In this document: positions 44,485-53,907 of the stretch, piece after piece
Position numbering within the stretch: position 1 is the first letter of the stretch
Layout: each line of letters opens with the position of its first letter
Assembly (NCBI RefSeq): GCF_013778505.1
Contig: NZ_JAAOWU010000003.1
Coordinates: forward strand, 496,001 to 560,000
DNA length: 64,000 nt
DNA from: Pseudomonas sivasensis
Lineage (GTDB): Bacteria; Pseudomonadota; Gammaproteobacteria; Pseudomonadales; Pseudomonadaceae
Direction of reading: 5' to 3'
The notes under the pieces: generated by a model
Seen by the model: only the letters and a program-made list of their open reading frames with translations
Databases searched by the model: none
Told to the model about the DNA's origin: nothing
Program-made: the position numbers and the translations under genes

Positions 44485-47400
44485 GTGGACGAACTCGTTC
44501 AGCATGTCACCTTACCAGCAGAACCGAAGCTGAAAGAGCTCAAGATCCTCGCTACGCTGGTGTCAAAGCTCAACCTGGCAGACTTCCAGAACGCAATCCC
44601 AGTGATCCATGAGCTGCGTCTCGCGAATGAAACTGGCGAGTGCTATCTCAATGCTACGTTGACTCTGACATCCTCGCCCGAAGTGTTGAAGCGGAAGAGC
44701 TGGCGTATTGAGGAGATTGCAACAGAGTCGTTTCGAACCCTTCCTGGTCTCGATCTTGTGCTGGATGGGCCCTTGCTCAGCAGGTTGACTGAAGCTGAAA
44801 TGTCTACGTTCCTCTTCGTCCTTGAAGCCGATTGCAAGGAGGCTGAAGGAGGGCACAAAGTTATTGCGCAACTGGAGCAAGTCGTTGAGCTGCTACCTCG
44901 GAACCAGTGGGGTGGATTGCGTCATATCCCGGAAATGACGGCTGCGTTCGTTCAACCAAACGATCCAGCGGTAGAGCGTGTTCTCAAGCAGGCTGCCGAG
45001 TTGCTTCGTTTGAGCGAAAAATCTCCTGCACTGGATGGTTATGCCGGTGGCCCTAAGCGAGCATGGCAGCTTGCTTCAGCCGCGTGGGGTGCTGTTGCTC
45101 GGATGAAACTTGACTACTCATTGCCGCCGGCCAGTTTCGAACAGTTCGGTCAGAAAGTGCGAAGCCCTAGCCAGATTGCCGATTCTGGCCTAGCAACCTG
45201 TATGGATTTGACCCTATTCCTGTGTGCAGCGCTGGAGCAGATCGGCCTTAACCCTGTCATCGTGTTTACTAAAGGCCATGCGTATGCAGGGGTTTGGCTG
45301 AAGCCTGAAGAGTTCACCACTACACTCATCGACGATGTCACGACAGTGCGTAAAAGAGTGAAGCTCAAAGAGCTAGCTCTGTTTGAAACTACGTTGCTTA
45401 CTCAGCCATCAATCCCGTCGTTTGGATATGCAGTCGAACGTGGAGCCAAGCAGATTGACGAGGATGCTGAGGCCGAGTTCGAGATGCTGCTTGATGTTCG
45501 ACGTGCTCGACTTCAACGTATCAAGCCCTTGGCCAGCTCCGAGGCTCAGATTGCCCGGGTTGTAACAGGCGAGTCGAGCGAGGCGCCTTTTCTTCTAATT
45601 GATGATGGTGACGATATTCCCGACGAAATGGTGAATATCGAAATCGAAGACATCGCTAAGCTCAATCCAAAAGATAGGTTGGAGCGATGGCAGCGCAAGC
45701 TGCTTGATCTCTCGCTACGTAACAACCTGCTCAATTTCAAATATGGCAAGAGAGCTCTCAAGCTTGAGGCGCCGGATCCTGGAGCACTCGAAGATATTCT
45801 CGCCAGCGGGCAGTCTCTGAAGCTTTTGACCCGCCCAGACCTCATGGATGGGGCAGACCCGCGTGAGAAAGAAATTTACGAGCAGCGTGAGCGTGAGGAT
45901 GTTCGCCGGCGTCACGCTGAGGATGCCCTGAAGCGTCGAGAGGTTTTTGTCGCTCTAACCTCTCGCGAGATGGATGCGCGCTTGACCGAGCTCTATCGCG
46001 GCGCTCGTACCGCTTTGCAAGAGGGCGGAGCTAACATATTGTTTCTCGCTGTTGGCTTTTTGAGGTGGACGCGCGAAGACAAAGGGGGACAGAAATACAG
46101 CGCACCTCTGTTGCTCATCCCTGTCAGCCTTGAGCGTAAAAGTGCACGTTCAGGTTTTTCAATTGTGCTCCATGATGAGGAGCCTTGCTTCAATCCAACT
46201 CTCATCGAAATGCTTCGGCAGGATTTCCAGTTAGGCTTAGGGACATTGGAAAGTGAGCTTCCTCGAGATGAATCGGGGTTGGATATTGTCGGGATTTGGC
46301 GGCGAGTAGGTCACGCTATTAAAGACATTTCAGGATGGGAGTTATCTGAAGAAGTTACCCTAGCCATGTTCTCGTTTGCCAAGTATCTAATGTGGAAAGA
46401 CCTGTCAGAAAACGCTAGCCACTTGCGGCAGAGTCCAGTCGTCCAGCATCTTCTCGACACCCCAAGGGATTCCTTTGCATCTGATACGCCTTTCCCGGAT
46501 GCCAGATTCCTTGATCGTGAATACGGCCCAGCAGATGTGTTCTGCCCGTTGCCGTCAGACTCCTCCCAGCTCGCCGCCGTGATGGCTGCGTCCAAGGGAA
46601 AAGATTTTGTGCTTATCGGCCCACCCGGTACCGGTAAAAGCCAGACAATTTCTAACATGATCGCCCAGTCAATTGCTCAGGGTCGACGCGTATTGTTTGT
46701 CTCCGAGAAGATCGCTGCCCTGGACGTTGTCTACAGACGGCTCCGTGAGATCGGTCTTGGAGAGTTCTGTCTCGAGATTCACTCCAGCAAAGCGCGCAAA
46801 GCGGACGTACTAGCCCAACTGCAATCAGCTTGGGAAGCCAAGGGAGAGATTGACACGCAAGCTTGGGAGGTTGAGGCGCAGAGGCTCGCTTCTATCAGAG
46901 ATAGTTTGAATATCTACGTTGAGCGATTGCACAACCGGTATCGCAATGGGTACACCGTGTTTGACGCGATCGGTACGGTCACCTCCGGTACTGACGAGCC
47001 GGTAGCTCCATTGAGTTGGATATCTCCTGAAATCCATGACCAGAAGGCAATGCTGGAAATTCGCGAGATTGGTGACCGCCTAGAGGTCAACGCTCAAGAG
47101 GTGGGGTATGAACACCTAGGCAAGCATTCACTTTCCGGAATCGGGCAGTCGGAATGGTCGCCCCATTGGACGCAACAGTTTTTGCAGGCTTCTCGTGATG
47201 TTCTGCCTGCGGTTCTTGATGCCCAAAAAGCTGCTGACGGGTTTATTGAGTTTGCAGGGTTGCCAGCAGTTCCTCATACACCTTCGGCTCTTCAAGGGTT
47301 GTCAGCTCTATCTTTGGTGCTTCCGACTGCTGCCGGCCATGACTGGCGCTTCGCCTTGCTGCCAAGCGCCCGATCGATCGCGCAGCGTCTAACCGATGGG

Positions 47401-50400
47401 TGTAATTGGATTGAGGAGCACCGTGATCTGACGAGCAGTTTGTCGCAGATCTGGCCGACTCGGGTTGTGGGAGAAGCCAAGAGTGCAATGGATCTTTTGC
47501 AACAGCGAAGGACGACATTAGATTCCATGAGTCCTGCTTGGTCTTCTGCCGTGATCGACACGATCCAAGATGGACTCGCCAAGTTTGCAAAAATCAAGGA
47601 GCTGACAGATCAGCTTTTGGTAACCTACACCGACGCGGTCGAAACGCTCGATGTTGAACAACTTCACCAAGAGTGGGTAAAGGCTGATGAGGCCATTTGG
47701 CCTAAATCTTGGCTTGGCAAGCGTCGTGTTAATGCCACCCTCGCTGCAGTTCAGGCAGTAGCTGGAGAAGCTGATGTTGCAAGGGATCTTTCGACTTGGA
47801 TTGAGATTCGTGGTCAGCGGAAACTCATTGACGAACTCCAGCCTGGAGCCCAGTGCGGAGACGTTTGGAACGGATCTAAATCTAATCCTAGCCACCTAAC
47901 CAGCTCCCTAGCTCTTCAGTTCGCCTTGGCGAATCAGATGAACAACTCTGAGTGGCACGACGAAGGATTTGATGTCGTTGAACAGGGGCATTTAGGCGAG
48001 GCTCTAAAGGCCCAGCTCTCGCGCATGCGCGCTATTGTTCGTCTCGACAGTGAGTTGGCTAAATTCGATGAGCTTGGTTGTCATACCTCCGGCCTGTGGA
48101 GAGGGCTTGCTACAGAGTGCGAATTACTTACGGCGGCATTGCAGTTTCAGGCTGAGCGGCGAGAAATAGAAGTGCGTGGTCGCCTAACCGATGACCATCC
48201 TCATGTGGAGGAGGGGCGTTGTGGCCAAACCCTGAAAGATGACTACATCCTACTCAAGAAGCGCGGCATTCTTGAGCGACAGTTGGCTGACCTTGCTGAT
48301 CTTCGTGAAACTGTGCCCTTTTGGAGTGACCTGAAGACAAAGGTGGATGACGCACGTCAGGCAGTGCTGTTCCAAGGTCAAATTGCGGTCGCCTTGGCTA
48401 AGCTAGCCCAAAACCCCGAGCAAATCGCAGGGTTTAAGGGGCCATTGAGTGTGCTGCTCGGAGAGGGTAACGCTCTGCTGGAACCTGAGGGCGCTATCCA
48501 CCAGTCTGGGATCGCCCTCCGTGAAAAACTTCAACAGTTGGAAGTCCGGTCAGCACATTTGACCGCTGTGGGTCAGTTCACTGAGCAGGCAGTAGCCATA
48601 AATTCAGAGCTGTCTCTTGATGAATTGAGGCAAAATTGTGAGTTGATGATCGTGTCTGAGCCTCGTCTGAGAGCTTGGTGCGCTTGGCGTAAAATCCGTG
48701 ATGAGGCTTTTGCGGTTGGCCTGGCTCCGATTGTGGAAGCTATGGAGAAAGGAGCAATTGCTCTCGGCAATGTGCGTCGAGTGCTTGAAGTGAACTACGC
48801 ACGGTGGTGGTTGAATGCGACCGTCGATAACGAAGCTGTAATTCGAACGTTCGTCAGCGCCGAACACGAACAGCGCATCCGTGATTTCCGAGCTCTGGAT
48901 GATAAATTCACTTCGTTGACTCGTGACTGGTTACGGGCGCGCCTGTGTTCAGAGCTTCCTAGCCAGGAAAGCGTAAGTCGCTCTTCTGAGTGGGGTTTAC
49001 TGCGTCACGAGATGAGTAAAAAAACCAGGCATATGCCGTTGAGGGAGCTGATGAGTCAGGCACCGGGTGCGCTGACAAAGCTCACCCCTTGCTTGTTGAT
49101 GAGTCCGCTGTCGATTGCTCAGTATCTGCCATCAGGTACTACTCCGTTCGACTTGGTGATTTTTGATGAGGCCTCTCAAATTCCTGTCTGGGATGCGATT
49201 GGCGCGATGGCTCGTGGGCGCCAGGTTGTCATGGTTGGTGACCCCAAACAGCTACCGCCAACATCCTTTTTCGGGCGCGCAGAGTCTGGATCTGACGATG
49301 AGGACACCGAAGCTGACCTGGAAAGCATTCTGGATGAGTGCATCAGTGCCAACCTCCCGACTCGAAAGCTCAGTTGGCACTATCGTAGCCGCCATGAAAG
49401 TCTCATCGCGTTCTCGAACCAACGCTATTACCAGTCTGAGCTGGTTACCTTTCCGTCGCCATTCACTGCGGATAAAGCTGTCACGCTTCATCCCGTCGCC
49501 GGTGTGTATGACAGGGGTGGATCGCGAACAAATCGCATCGAGGCCCAGGCACTCGTCGCGCATCTCGTTGCCCGTCTGAGGTCGCCGACGTTCAGGCAGT
49601 CGGGACATACCGTAGGAGTGGTTACCTTCAACAGCGAACAACAAAAGCTGATTGAAGATTTACTCGATGAGGCGTGCAGGAAGGATCCGTCGTTGGATAG
49701 CTATTTCTCGGAGTCGCTACTGGAGCCCGTTTTCGTCAAAAACCTGGAGAGCGTTCAAGGTGATGAACGAGACATCATCTATTTCTCCATTACGTTCGGT
49801 AAGGATGCAGCAGGCCACACATCGATGAGCTTTGGCCCGATGAACGAGCAGGGTGGCGAGCGTCGTTTGAACGTGGCGATAACTCGAGCGCGTCAAGAGC
49901 TTGTGGTGTTCTCCACTACGCGTCCTGAACATATGGATCTCTCCCGAACCAAGAATGAGGGCGTACGAGACCTGAAGCACTTCCTTGAATTCGCCGAGCG
50001 TGGCCCTCGTGCTCTGGTGGAAGCAGATTTTGGAAGTGTCGGAGGCTTCGATAGCCCCTTCGAGAAAGCAGTCGCCGCCGCGCTGTCCAAAAAGGGATGG
50101 CAAGTCCACACACAGATCGGCGTATCGTCCTTCCGAATTGACCTGGGCGTAGTTCACCCCGACGCACCTGGTCGATTTCTCGCGGGCGTCGAATGTGATG
50201 GCGCTACTTACCACCGCAGCGCTACTGCTCGAGACAGGGACAAACTTCGTGAATTTGTGCTGCGCGGGTTGGGCTGGGAAATCGTCAGAATTTGGTCGAC
50301 CGATTGGTGGATCGATGCTTTAGGGACGGCGGACAAGGTTCATCAGAAGCTCACTGCATTATTGGAGGCTTCGCGTGCGAAACAGGCGGAAATTGATGCG

Positions 50401-51111
50401 GTGGAGGAAGCTGAACGGCTCAAGGCTGACGCAGCAGTAGCCGAGGTGATCGAAATAGCTGAGCAGGTCGGCCAAGTAGTATTAGGCGAGGAGGGTACTC
50501 CCGTTGCCAATGATCCTGCGCTGGGCATGCCAGAACTGAAGTACGCGAGAGCGGCTGATATAGAGGGCACGAACAAGTACGTGGCTTACGAGCCCGTGAG
50601 CTATCTAGTTTATCGAGAAACAGATCCTGCCCAGGCTGTAGACAATGTGAACCCAGATCTCTTCTTTGAAACAGAGTACACGCCGCTTCTGCAGAGCATG
50701 ATCGCGCACGTCGTGAACGAAGAAGGCCCAATTTTGAATACAGTTCTGGCGAGGCGTATTGCCAGGGCACACGGCTGGGTACGCACTGGAGCACGTATCC
50801 GGGATCGCGTGGATCAAGTTGCTCTCGCGCATTTCAGATCTCACGAGGAGGAGCTTGGTACCTTCTTTTGGCCGATTCATTTGCAGTCAGACTCAACTTC
50901 ATTTCGCCGCCCTGGTGATGATGACTCTACGCGCAGCCTCAGCGAAATTTGCCTTCAGGAGCTATCTGCGCTTGTAGGGGAGATGGAAAGCAAAGGGCAT
51001 GAGGCTGAAGCGCTGATTTACGCCGTCGCTAAGGAAGCAGGTGTCACGAAGCTTGCTCACGCTGGCCGCTTGCGTATAGAGAAAGCCATAAAACATCGCA
51101 GAGATGTTTAG
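44485..51111 (+). CDS. DUF4011-helicase-Vsr-DUF3320 giant protein (Hhe-type defense)
   Basis: A 2208 aa protein. Order of parts: a transglutaminase-like segment (A-T-C-M-D-L-T near 237, G-H-A-Y near 264, D-D near 282); DUF4011 near 395-425 (W-Q-R-K-L-L-D-L-S-L-R-N-N-L-L-N-F); SF1 helicase with Walker A G-P-P-G-T-G-K-S near 712 and Walker B F-D-E-A-S near 1560; helicase motifs Q-G-D-E-R-D and A-I-T-R-A-R further on; a Vsr/DUF559-like nuclease near 1855-1960 (V-E-C-D-G-A-T-Y-H); and DUF3320 near 2065-2200. This matches the single-gene Hhe anti-phage type (DUF4011-helicase-Vsr). The GTG at 44485 with AAGGA is preferred to the TTG at 44431. Confidence 0.8.
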   Translation: MDELVQHVTLPAEPKLKELKILATLVSKLNLADFQNAIPVIHELRLANETGECYLNATLTLTSSPEVLKRKSWRIEEIATESFRTLPGLDLVLDGPLLSRLTEAEMSTFLFVLEADCKEAEGGHKVIAQLEQVVELLPRNQWGGLRHIPEMTAAFVQPNDPAVERVLKQAAELLRLSEKSPALDGYAGGPKRAWQLASAAWGAVARMKLDYSLPPASFEQFGQKVRSPSQIADSGLATCMDLTLFLCAALEQIGLNPVIVFTKGHAYAGVWLKPEEFTTTLIDDVTTVRKRVKLKELALFETTLLTQPSIPSFGYAVERGAKQIDEDAEAEFEMLLDVRRARLQRIKPLASSEAQIARVVTGESSEAPFLLIDDGDDIPDEMVNIEIEDIAKLNPKDRLERWQRKLLDLSLRNNLLNFKYGKRALKLEAPDPGALEDILASGQSLKLLTRPDLMDGADPREKEIYEQREREDVRRRHAEDALKRREVFVALTSREMDARLTELYRGARTALQEGGANILFLAVGFLRWTREDKGGQKYSAPLLLIPVSLERKSARSGFSIVLHDEEPCFNPTLIEMLRQDFQLGLGTLESELPRDESGLDIVGIWRRVGHAIKDISGWELSEEVTLAMFSFAKYLMWKDLSENASHLRQSPVVQHLLDTPRDSFASDTPFPDARFLDREYGPADVFCPLPSDSSQLAAVMAASKGKDFVLIGPPGTGKSQTISNMIAQSIAQGRRVLFVSEKIAALDVVYRRLREIGLGEFCLEIHSSKARKADVLAQLQSAWEAKGEIDTQAWEVEAQRLASIRDSLNIYVERLHNRYRNGYTVFDAIGTVTSGTDEPVAPLSWISPEIHDQKAMLEIREIGDRLEVNAQEVGYEHLGKHSLSGIGQSEWSPHWTQQFLQASRDVLPAVLDAQKAADGFIEFAGLPAVPHTPSALQGLSALSLVLPTAAGHDWRFALLPSARSIAQRLTDGCNWIEEHRDLTSSLSQIWPTRVVGEAKSAMDLLQQRRTTLDSMSPAWSSAVIDTIQDGLAKFAKIKELTDQLLVTYTDAVETLDVEQLHQEWVKADEAIWPKSWLGKRRVNATLAAVQAVAGEADVARDLSTWIEIRGQRKLIDELQPGAQCGDVWNGSKSNPSHLTSSLALQFALANQMNNSEWHDEGFDVVEQGHLGEALKAQLSRMRAIVRLDSELAKFDELGCHTSGLWRGLATECELLTAALQFQAERREIEVRGRLTDDHPHVEEGRCGQTLKDDYILLKKRGILERQLADLADLRETVPFWSDLKTKVDDARQAVLFQGQIAVALAKLAQNPEQIAGFKGPLSVLLGEGNALLEPEGAIHQSGIALREKLQQLEVRSAHLTAVGQFTEQAVAINSELSLDELRQNCELMIVSEPRLRAWCAWRKIRDEAFAVGLAPIVEAMEKGAIALGNVRRVLEVNYARWWLNATVDNEAVIRTFVSAEHEQRIRDFRALDDKFTSLTRDWLRARLCSELPSQESVSRSSEWGLLRHEMSKKTRHMPLRELMSQAPGALTKLTPCLLMSPLSIAQYLPSGTTPFDLVIFDEASQIPVWDAIGAMARGRQVVMVGDPKQLPPTSFFGRAESGSDDEDTEADLESILDECISANLPTRKLSWHYRSRHESLIAFSNQRYYQSELVTFPSPFTADKAVTLHPVAGVYDRGGSRTNRIEAQALVAHLVARLRSPTFRQSGHTVGVVTFNSEQQKLIEDLLDEACRKDPSLDSYFSESLLEPVFVKNLESVQGDERDIIYFSITFGKDAAGHTSMSFGPMNEQGGERRLNVAITRARQELVVFSTTRPEHMDLSRTKNEGVRDLKHFLEFAERGPRALVEADFGSVGGFDSPFEKAVAAALSKKGWQVHTQIGVSSFRIDLGVVHPDAPGRFLAGVECDGATYHRSATARDRDKLREFVLRGLGWEIVRIWSTDWWIDALGTADKVHQKLTALLEASRAKQAEIDAVEEAERLKADAAVAEVIEIAEQVGQVVLGEEGTPVANDPALGMPELKYARAADIEGTNKYVAYEPVSYLVYRETDPAQAVDNVNPDLFFETEYTPLLQSMIAHVVNEEGPILNTVLARRIARAHGWVRTGARIRDRVDQVALAHFRSHEEELGTFFWPIHLQSDSTSFRRPGDDDSTRSLSEICLQELSALVGEMESKGHEAEALIYAVAKEAGVTKLAHAGRLRIEKAIKHRRDV

Positions 51112-51209
51112 TTGTCGACAGTAGCGAGTGGAATGGGTAGCCGCTTGGGGCGGCTCGCCCGATGAAATTCAACCTTAACCACGAGTCTGCTATAAGAGCC
51201 TGCACCACG

Positions 51210-52013
51210 TTACTGAGCGTACTTTGTTTGGAGTGCGGTTAGCCTCGTTGCATCACGCTCGGTGAATGAGCCTGCGTCGAATAAAGGCTTATCATCAGCA
51301 CCATCAAGCCGTTCGACGGTAACGGTGAAGATGGCATCCTTTGGTGGTTCGACCTTGCCCCAGTCCGAGAACTGATTAGGTGCGAGATTCCAGGATTGAG
51401 ATTCGCCAGGTTCCAAACCACCGCTGATTGAGTAATTGAACGTTTCGACAAGCCAAGGCACTGAGCGTCCAGGAGACGCGATGGTGCCTTTGAAATACGC
51501 CCGTGACACGGCGCTGGCAGTCCCGTTATTCACCGTTATTTCGATGATAGGTTGGTTACCAAGGCCATACTCTTTAACCCTTTGATAGAAGCGAGACTTT
51601 GAAACTTGGAAGCGGGCTAATTCTTCTTTTGCAGCTCCGGATTTTTTTTGCTTTTCGACCAGCTCCTGAATTTCCGTTAACGCCTGTTGCCGCTCTTTTT
51701 CCGCACGCTCTGTCCGGATGCGGTTTGCTTCATCGGTAACCTGCTGAGCAGTCTTCCCGTTAAGCGCAACAAGCATTTCTGCGGACGCACCGTCGGCATT
51801 TTTCTTGCCCTGTAGAACCTGAGAAATATCGAGTCCCTGAAATGCAAGCACCATCACATCAGATGCGAACTGCTTGCGCTTGTCCTCAGGCAAACTCGCA
51901 GCAACCTTCGCTGCAGAGTCTTTGAAAGCCTGTTGGGAGCTACCGTCCAGCTTCGGCTCGCCACAGCCAGCTAGCATCCCTGCCATCAGCGTTATGCACA
52001 TAACTCGACGCAT
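51210..52013 (-). CDS. DUF6694-like lipoprotein
   Basis: A 267 aa predicted lipoprotein with lipobox L-A-G-C at about residues 14-17, then an acidic helical region with Lys/Glu-rich coiled coil (about 90-145) and a beta-rich C-terminal part. The N-terminal third (A-F-K-D-S-A-A-K-V, then G-K-T-A-Q-Q-V-T-D-E-A) recalls the DUF6694 lipoprotein family (from memory). The ATG at 52013 has GAGAGGG at proper distance; the ATG at 52019 is too close to it. Confidence 0.7.
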   Translation of the reverse strand: MRRVMCITLMAGMLAGCGEPKLDGSSQQAFKDSAAKVAASLPEDKRKQFASDVMVLAFQGLDISQVLQGKKNADGASAEMLVALNGKTAQQVTDEANRIRTERAEKERQQALTEIQELVEKQKKSGAAKEELARFQVSKSRFYQRVKEYGLGNQPIIEITVNNGTASAVSRAYFKGTIASPGRSVPWLVETFNYSISGGLEPGESQSWNLAPNQFSDWGKVEPPKDAIFTVTVERLDGADDKPLFDAGSFTERDATRLTALQTKYAQ

Positions 52014-52258
52014 CTGCATTCCCTCTCAGAAAATTCAGGGCAGCATATCAAAATGATGTCGGAATGCGATCTGTACAGGTAGGTGGGGCTCCTTTGACAG
52101 TGAGTCTAAAGTTTTATAGTCCTTCGCTCGGCAGCGATTTTTTAGAACCATACCAGTCACCTGAAAAATTTCAGACTCGTCATGTATGATCCGCTGATCC
52201 GCTGATGTCTGGTCTGCGACTATGGCGATGATCCGATTTGGTTGGCCTTTCGGTATCG

Positions 52259-52450
52259 CTATTTTTTAACCAGGTCTTTGTATAACTCACGGGCCGCAAG
52301 GATCTGATCCCTGAGTTCCTCGGGGTCAATGCGCATGCCACCGCGAGGCGTTACCTGAAGCGTCTTTAGGCGGTTCGCAGCTTTAATGAATTCCTGTTCT
52401 TCTGCCTGAACCCACGCGGGGCGCTTGTCTTTCCAAAAGAGCCAACCCAT
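52259..52450 (-). CDS. Hypothetical protein
   Basis: A 63 aa charged, helical protein (M-G-W-L-F-W-K-D-K-R-P-A-W). I take the ATG at 52450, with GAGG 8 bp upstream. The frame is open to 52534, where it would run into structured element copy 3. Unrecognised. Confidence 0.5.
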   Translation of the reverse strand: MGWLFWKDKRPAWVQAEEQEFIKAANRLKTLQVTPRGGMRIDPEELRDQILAARELYKDLVKK

Positions 52451-52537
52451 TTGCCCGGCCTCATCTTTGATCGGATGCTCAGCAGTATGTGGGAGCGGTA
52501 GCCAATGTCCAAGCAAGAAGGTGAGTCGGATCACTCT

Positions 52538-52653
52538 GCAAGCGGAGCGCGCAGACCAGGAGGGTCGAAGAGCATGAGGATGGAAGCCCGAAGGGCCAAG
52601 ACCAGTCCACGACTGGGCTTGGTTAACGACAGCCGTCCCTGAAAGGGCATGCC
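52538..52653 (+). ncRNA. Structured repeat element, copy 3
   Basis: Third copy, longer by an insertion after the GCGGAGCGCGCAG block that itself can fold (GACC/GGTC). The central helix is CCAAG-A-CCAGTC / GACTGG-G-CTTGG (52596-52622). Compared with copy 1, the third pair of CCGAG/CTCGG changed from G-C to A-T on both sides. The 3' helix is CCCT/AGGG around GAA with the same bulged C as copy 1. Confidence 0.55.
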
Positions 52654-52675
52654 ACGATAACCGCAGCGTCGATGA

Positions 52676-53278
52676 CTACCGAAAGGTGCGCTGATCAAAT
52701 GATCGGGACACAACTCCCTGTGCGCAAAGATCATACGTTTTGCGCAACGCTACTTCTTCGCCAGAAGACACCCTCGCATGAGCGAAAATAGTCGACAAAA
52801 AACGCCTCCGCTCGCCATTGCCGAGTTCTGACCAGATCCTTGGCTGACCTTGTGCATCAGGAATCGCCAACCGGTCGAGGAGATACTCTTCCAGGCTGTG
52901 AAGGCGTTGCTGGCCATCAATCAAGATTTCACTGTTTTCGGCTAATGCCCTGCTACCGATCACTGGCTCGTACCAGTCATTCGTGAGGTAGCTCCCCAGG
53001 TCTGCCCCTGACCAAACAGCGGTAATGAAACGAGCCTTCTGGCCTAGGCTCCACTCCACGCCTCGCGCCCAAATTGGTACGGGCATGCCCATGACAAAGT
53101 GCGCAGCCCACGGAAAGCAATCACGAGCGGAGGAGGGGTCTACCAGATACTTTTCCCAATGGCCGACTAAGACCTCGAGGGGACAATGACTGACGGTCGT
53201 GGGCAGAACACGCTGCGGCATACGGATGTGCAGGTCTGATGTTCCGACGTCGGCGTATCGTTTAAAAAAGGCAGTCAT
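52676..53278 (-). CDS. DUF262 (ParB/sulfiredoxin-like) protein
   Basis: A 200 aa protein containing the DUF262 core I-L-I-D-G-Q-Q-R-L-H-S-L, the NTP-binding-like D-G-Q-Q-R motif shared with GmrS/GmrD-type restriction proteins. It lacks the DUF1524 HNH domain usually fused to it. The ATG at 53278 overlaps the stop of the upstream gene (ATGA), so the two genes are translationally coupled. The longer open frame to 53557 is in another gene's shadow. The C-terminus (S-L-E-E-Y-L-L-D-R and onward) is short compared with full GmrSD. Confidence 0.75.
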   Translation of the reverse strand: MTAFFKRYADVGTSDLHIRMPQRVLPTTVSHCPLEVLVGHWEKYLVDPSSARDCFPWAAHFVMGMPVPIWARGVEWSLGQKARFITAVWSGADLGSYLTNDWYEPVIGSRALAENSEILIDGQQRLHSLEEYLLDRLAIPDAQGQPRIWSELGNGERRRFLSTIFAHARVSSGEEVALRKTYDLCAQGVVSRSFDQRTFR

Positions 53279-53586
53279 GGTTTTCCTGGGTAGCTCAGGT
53301 TGGTCGAAGTATTCAGGTAAGTACGCGCGCATCGCCACGCGTCCAACGTTGCAATGATCAGCAGATCCCGATCTGTGGAGATATCGATCTGCCCGCTGTC
53401 GGCACAAGCATGTGCATAGCCCTCGGCATAGGCTGCCGCTTTGTTGAATTCGGATGTGCAGGTTGCGGATTCGATGTAGCCGATCAGCCGCTCCCATGTG
53501 CGCCGCTGGCGGTTGCCGAGAATCGTGAGGGGGAACGACAAGGCGCCGCTCAGGCACTGTGCGAAGTCATGTGTAGAGAGGGTCAA
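53275..53586 (-). CDS. Hypothetical protein coupled to DUF262 gene
   Basis: A 103 aa helical protein (W-E-R-L-I-G-Y-I-E-S-A-T, A-A-A-Y-A-E-G-Y-A-H-A-C-A-D) whose stop overlaps the DUF262 start. The overlap suggests a two-component unit. No family recognised. Confidence 0.65.
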   Translation of the reverse strand: MTLSTHDFAQCLSGALSFPLTILGNRQRRTWERLIGYIESATCTSEFNKAAAYAEGYAHACADSGQIDISTDRDLLIIATLDAWRCARTYLNTSTNLSYPGKP

Positions 53587-53907
53587 AGCTGTCGCTCAAA
53601 AAGGGTACTTAACTATGACAAACGGTTTCTTTCAGAAAACCTTGAGCCTGAAGTGAGTTTTTTCTGAAGATATACAAGTTTGCCCAAGCACGGCAGCTGG
53701 TACTGATGTGTTACTGGACTGTCACGTCAGGCAGGAAGCCAGGAACAAGCGTCTGTACCAATGGGATGATTTTCGTTGCGAGATCTTCCATAGCCTGTCT
53801 TTCTTACCTCATTAGTCGGAGGTCTGAATCATCCGTTGGCTTAAAGCCGGTGCTTACACCGCTATCGTTCTTAACCATGGCCGAAAGAGCGGGCATGTCA
53901 TTTCTTA
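53587..53907. other. 320 bp with two very small minus-strand frames
   Basis: Directly after the beta-flower gene are a 30 codon frame (53804-53896, MPALSAMVKNDSGVSTGF) and a 26 codon frame (53711-53791, MEDLATKIIPLVQTLVPGFL). The second looks like the hydrophobic start of a larger membrane protein that has been cut off. Neither can be called a gene from sequence alone. Confidence 0.35.

Noticed and set aside
47243..47597. Minus-strand frames of 101-125 codons inside the giant helicase gene
   Set aside because: They lie entirely within a well-supported coding region and show antisense-type composition.
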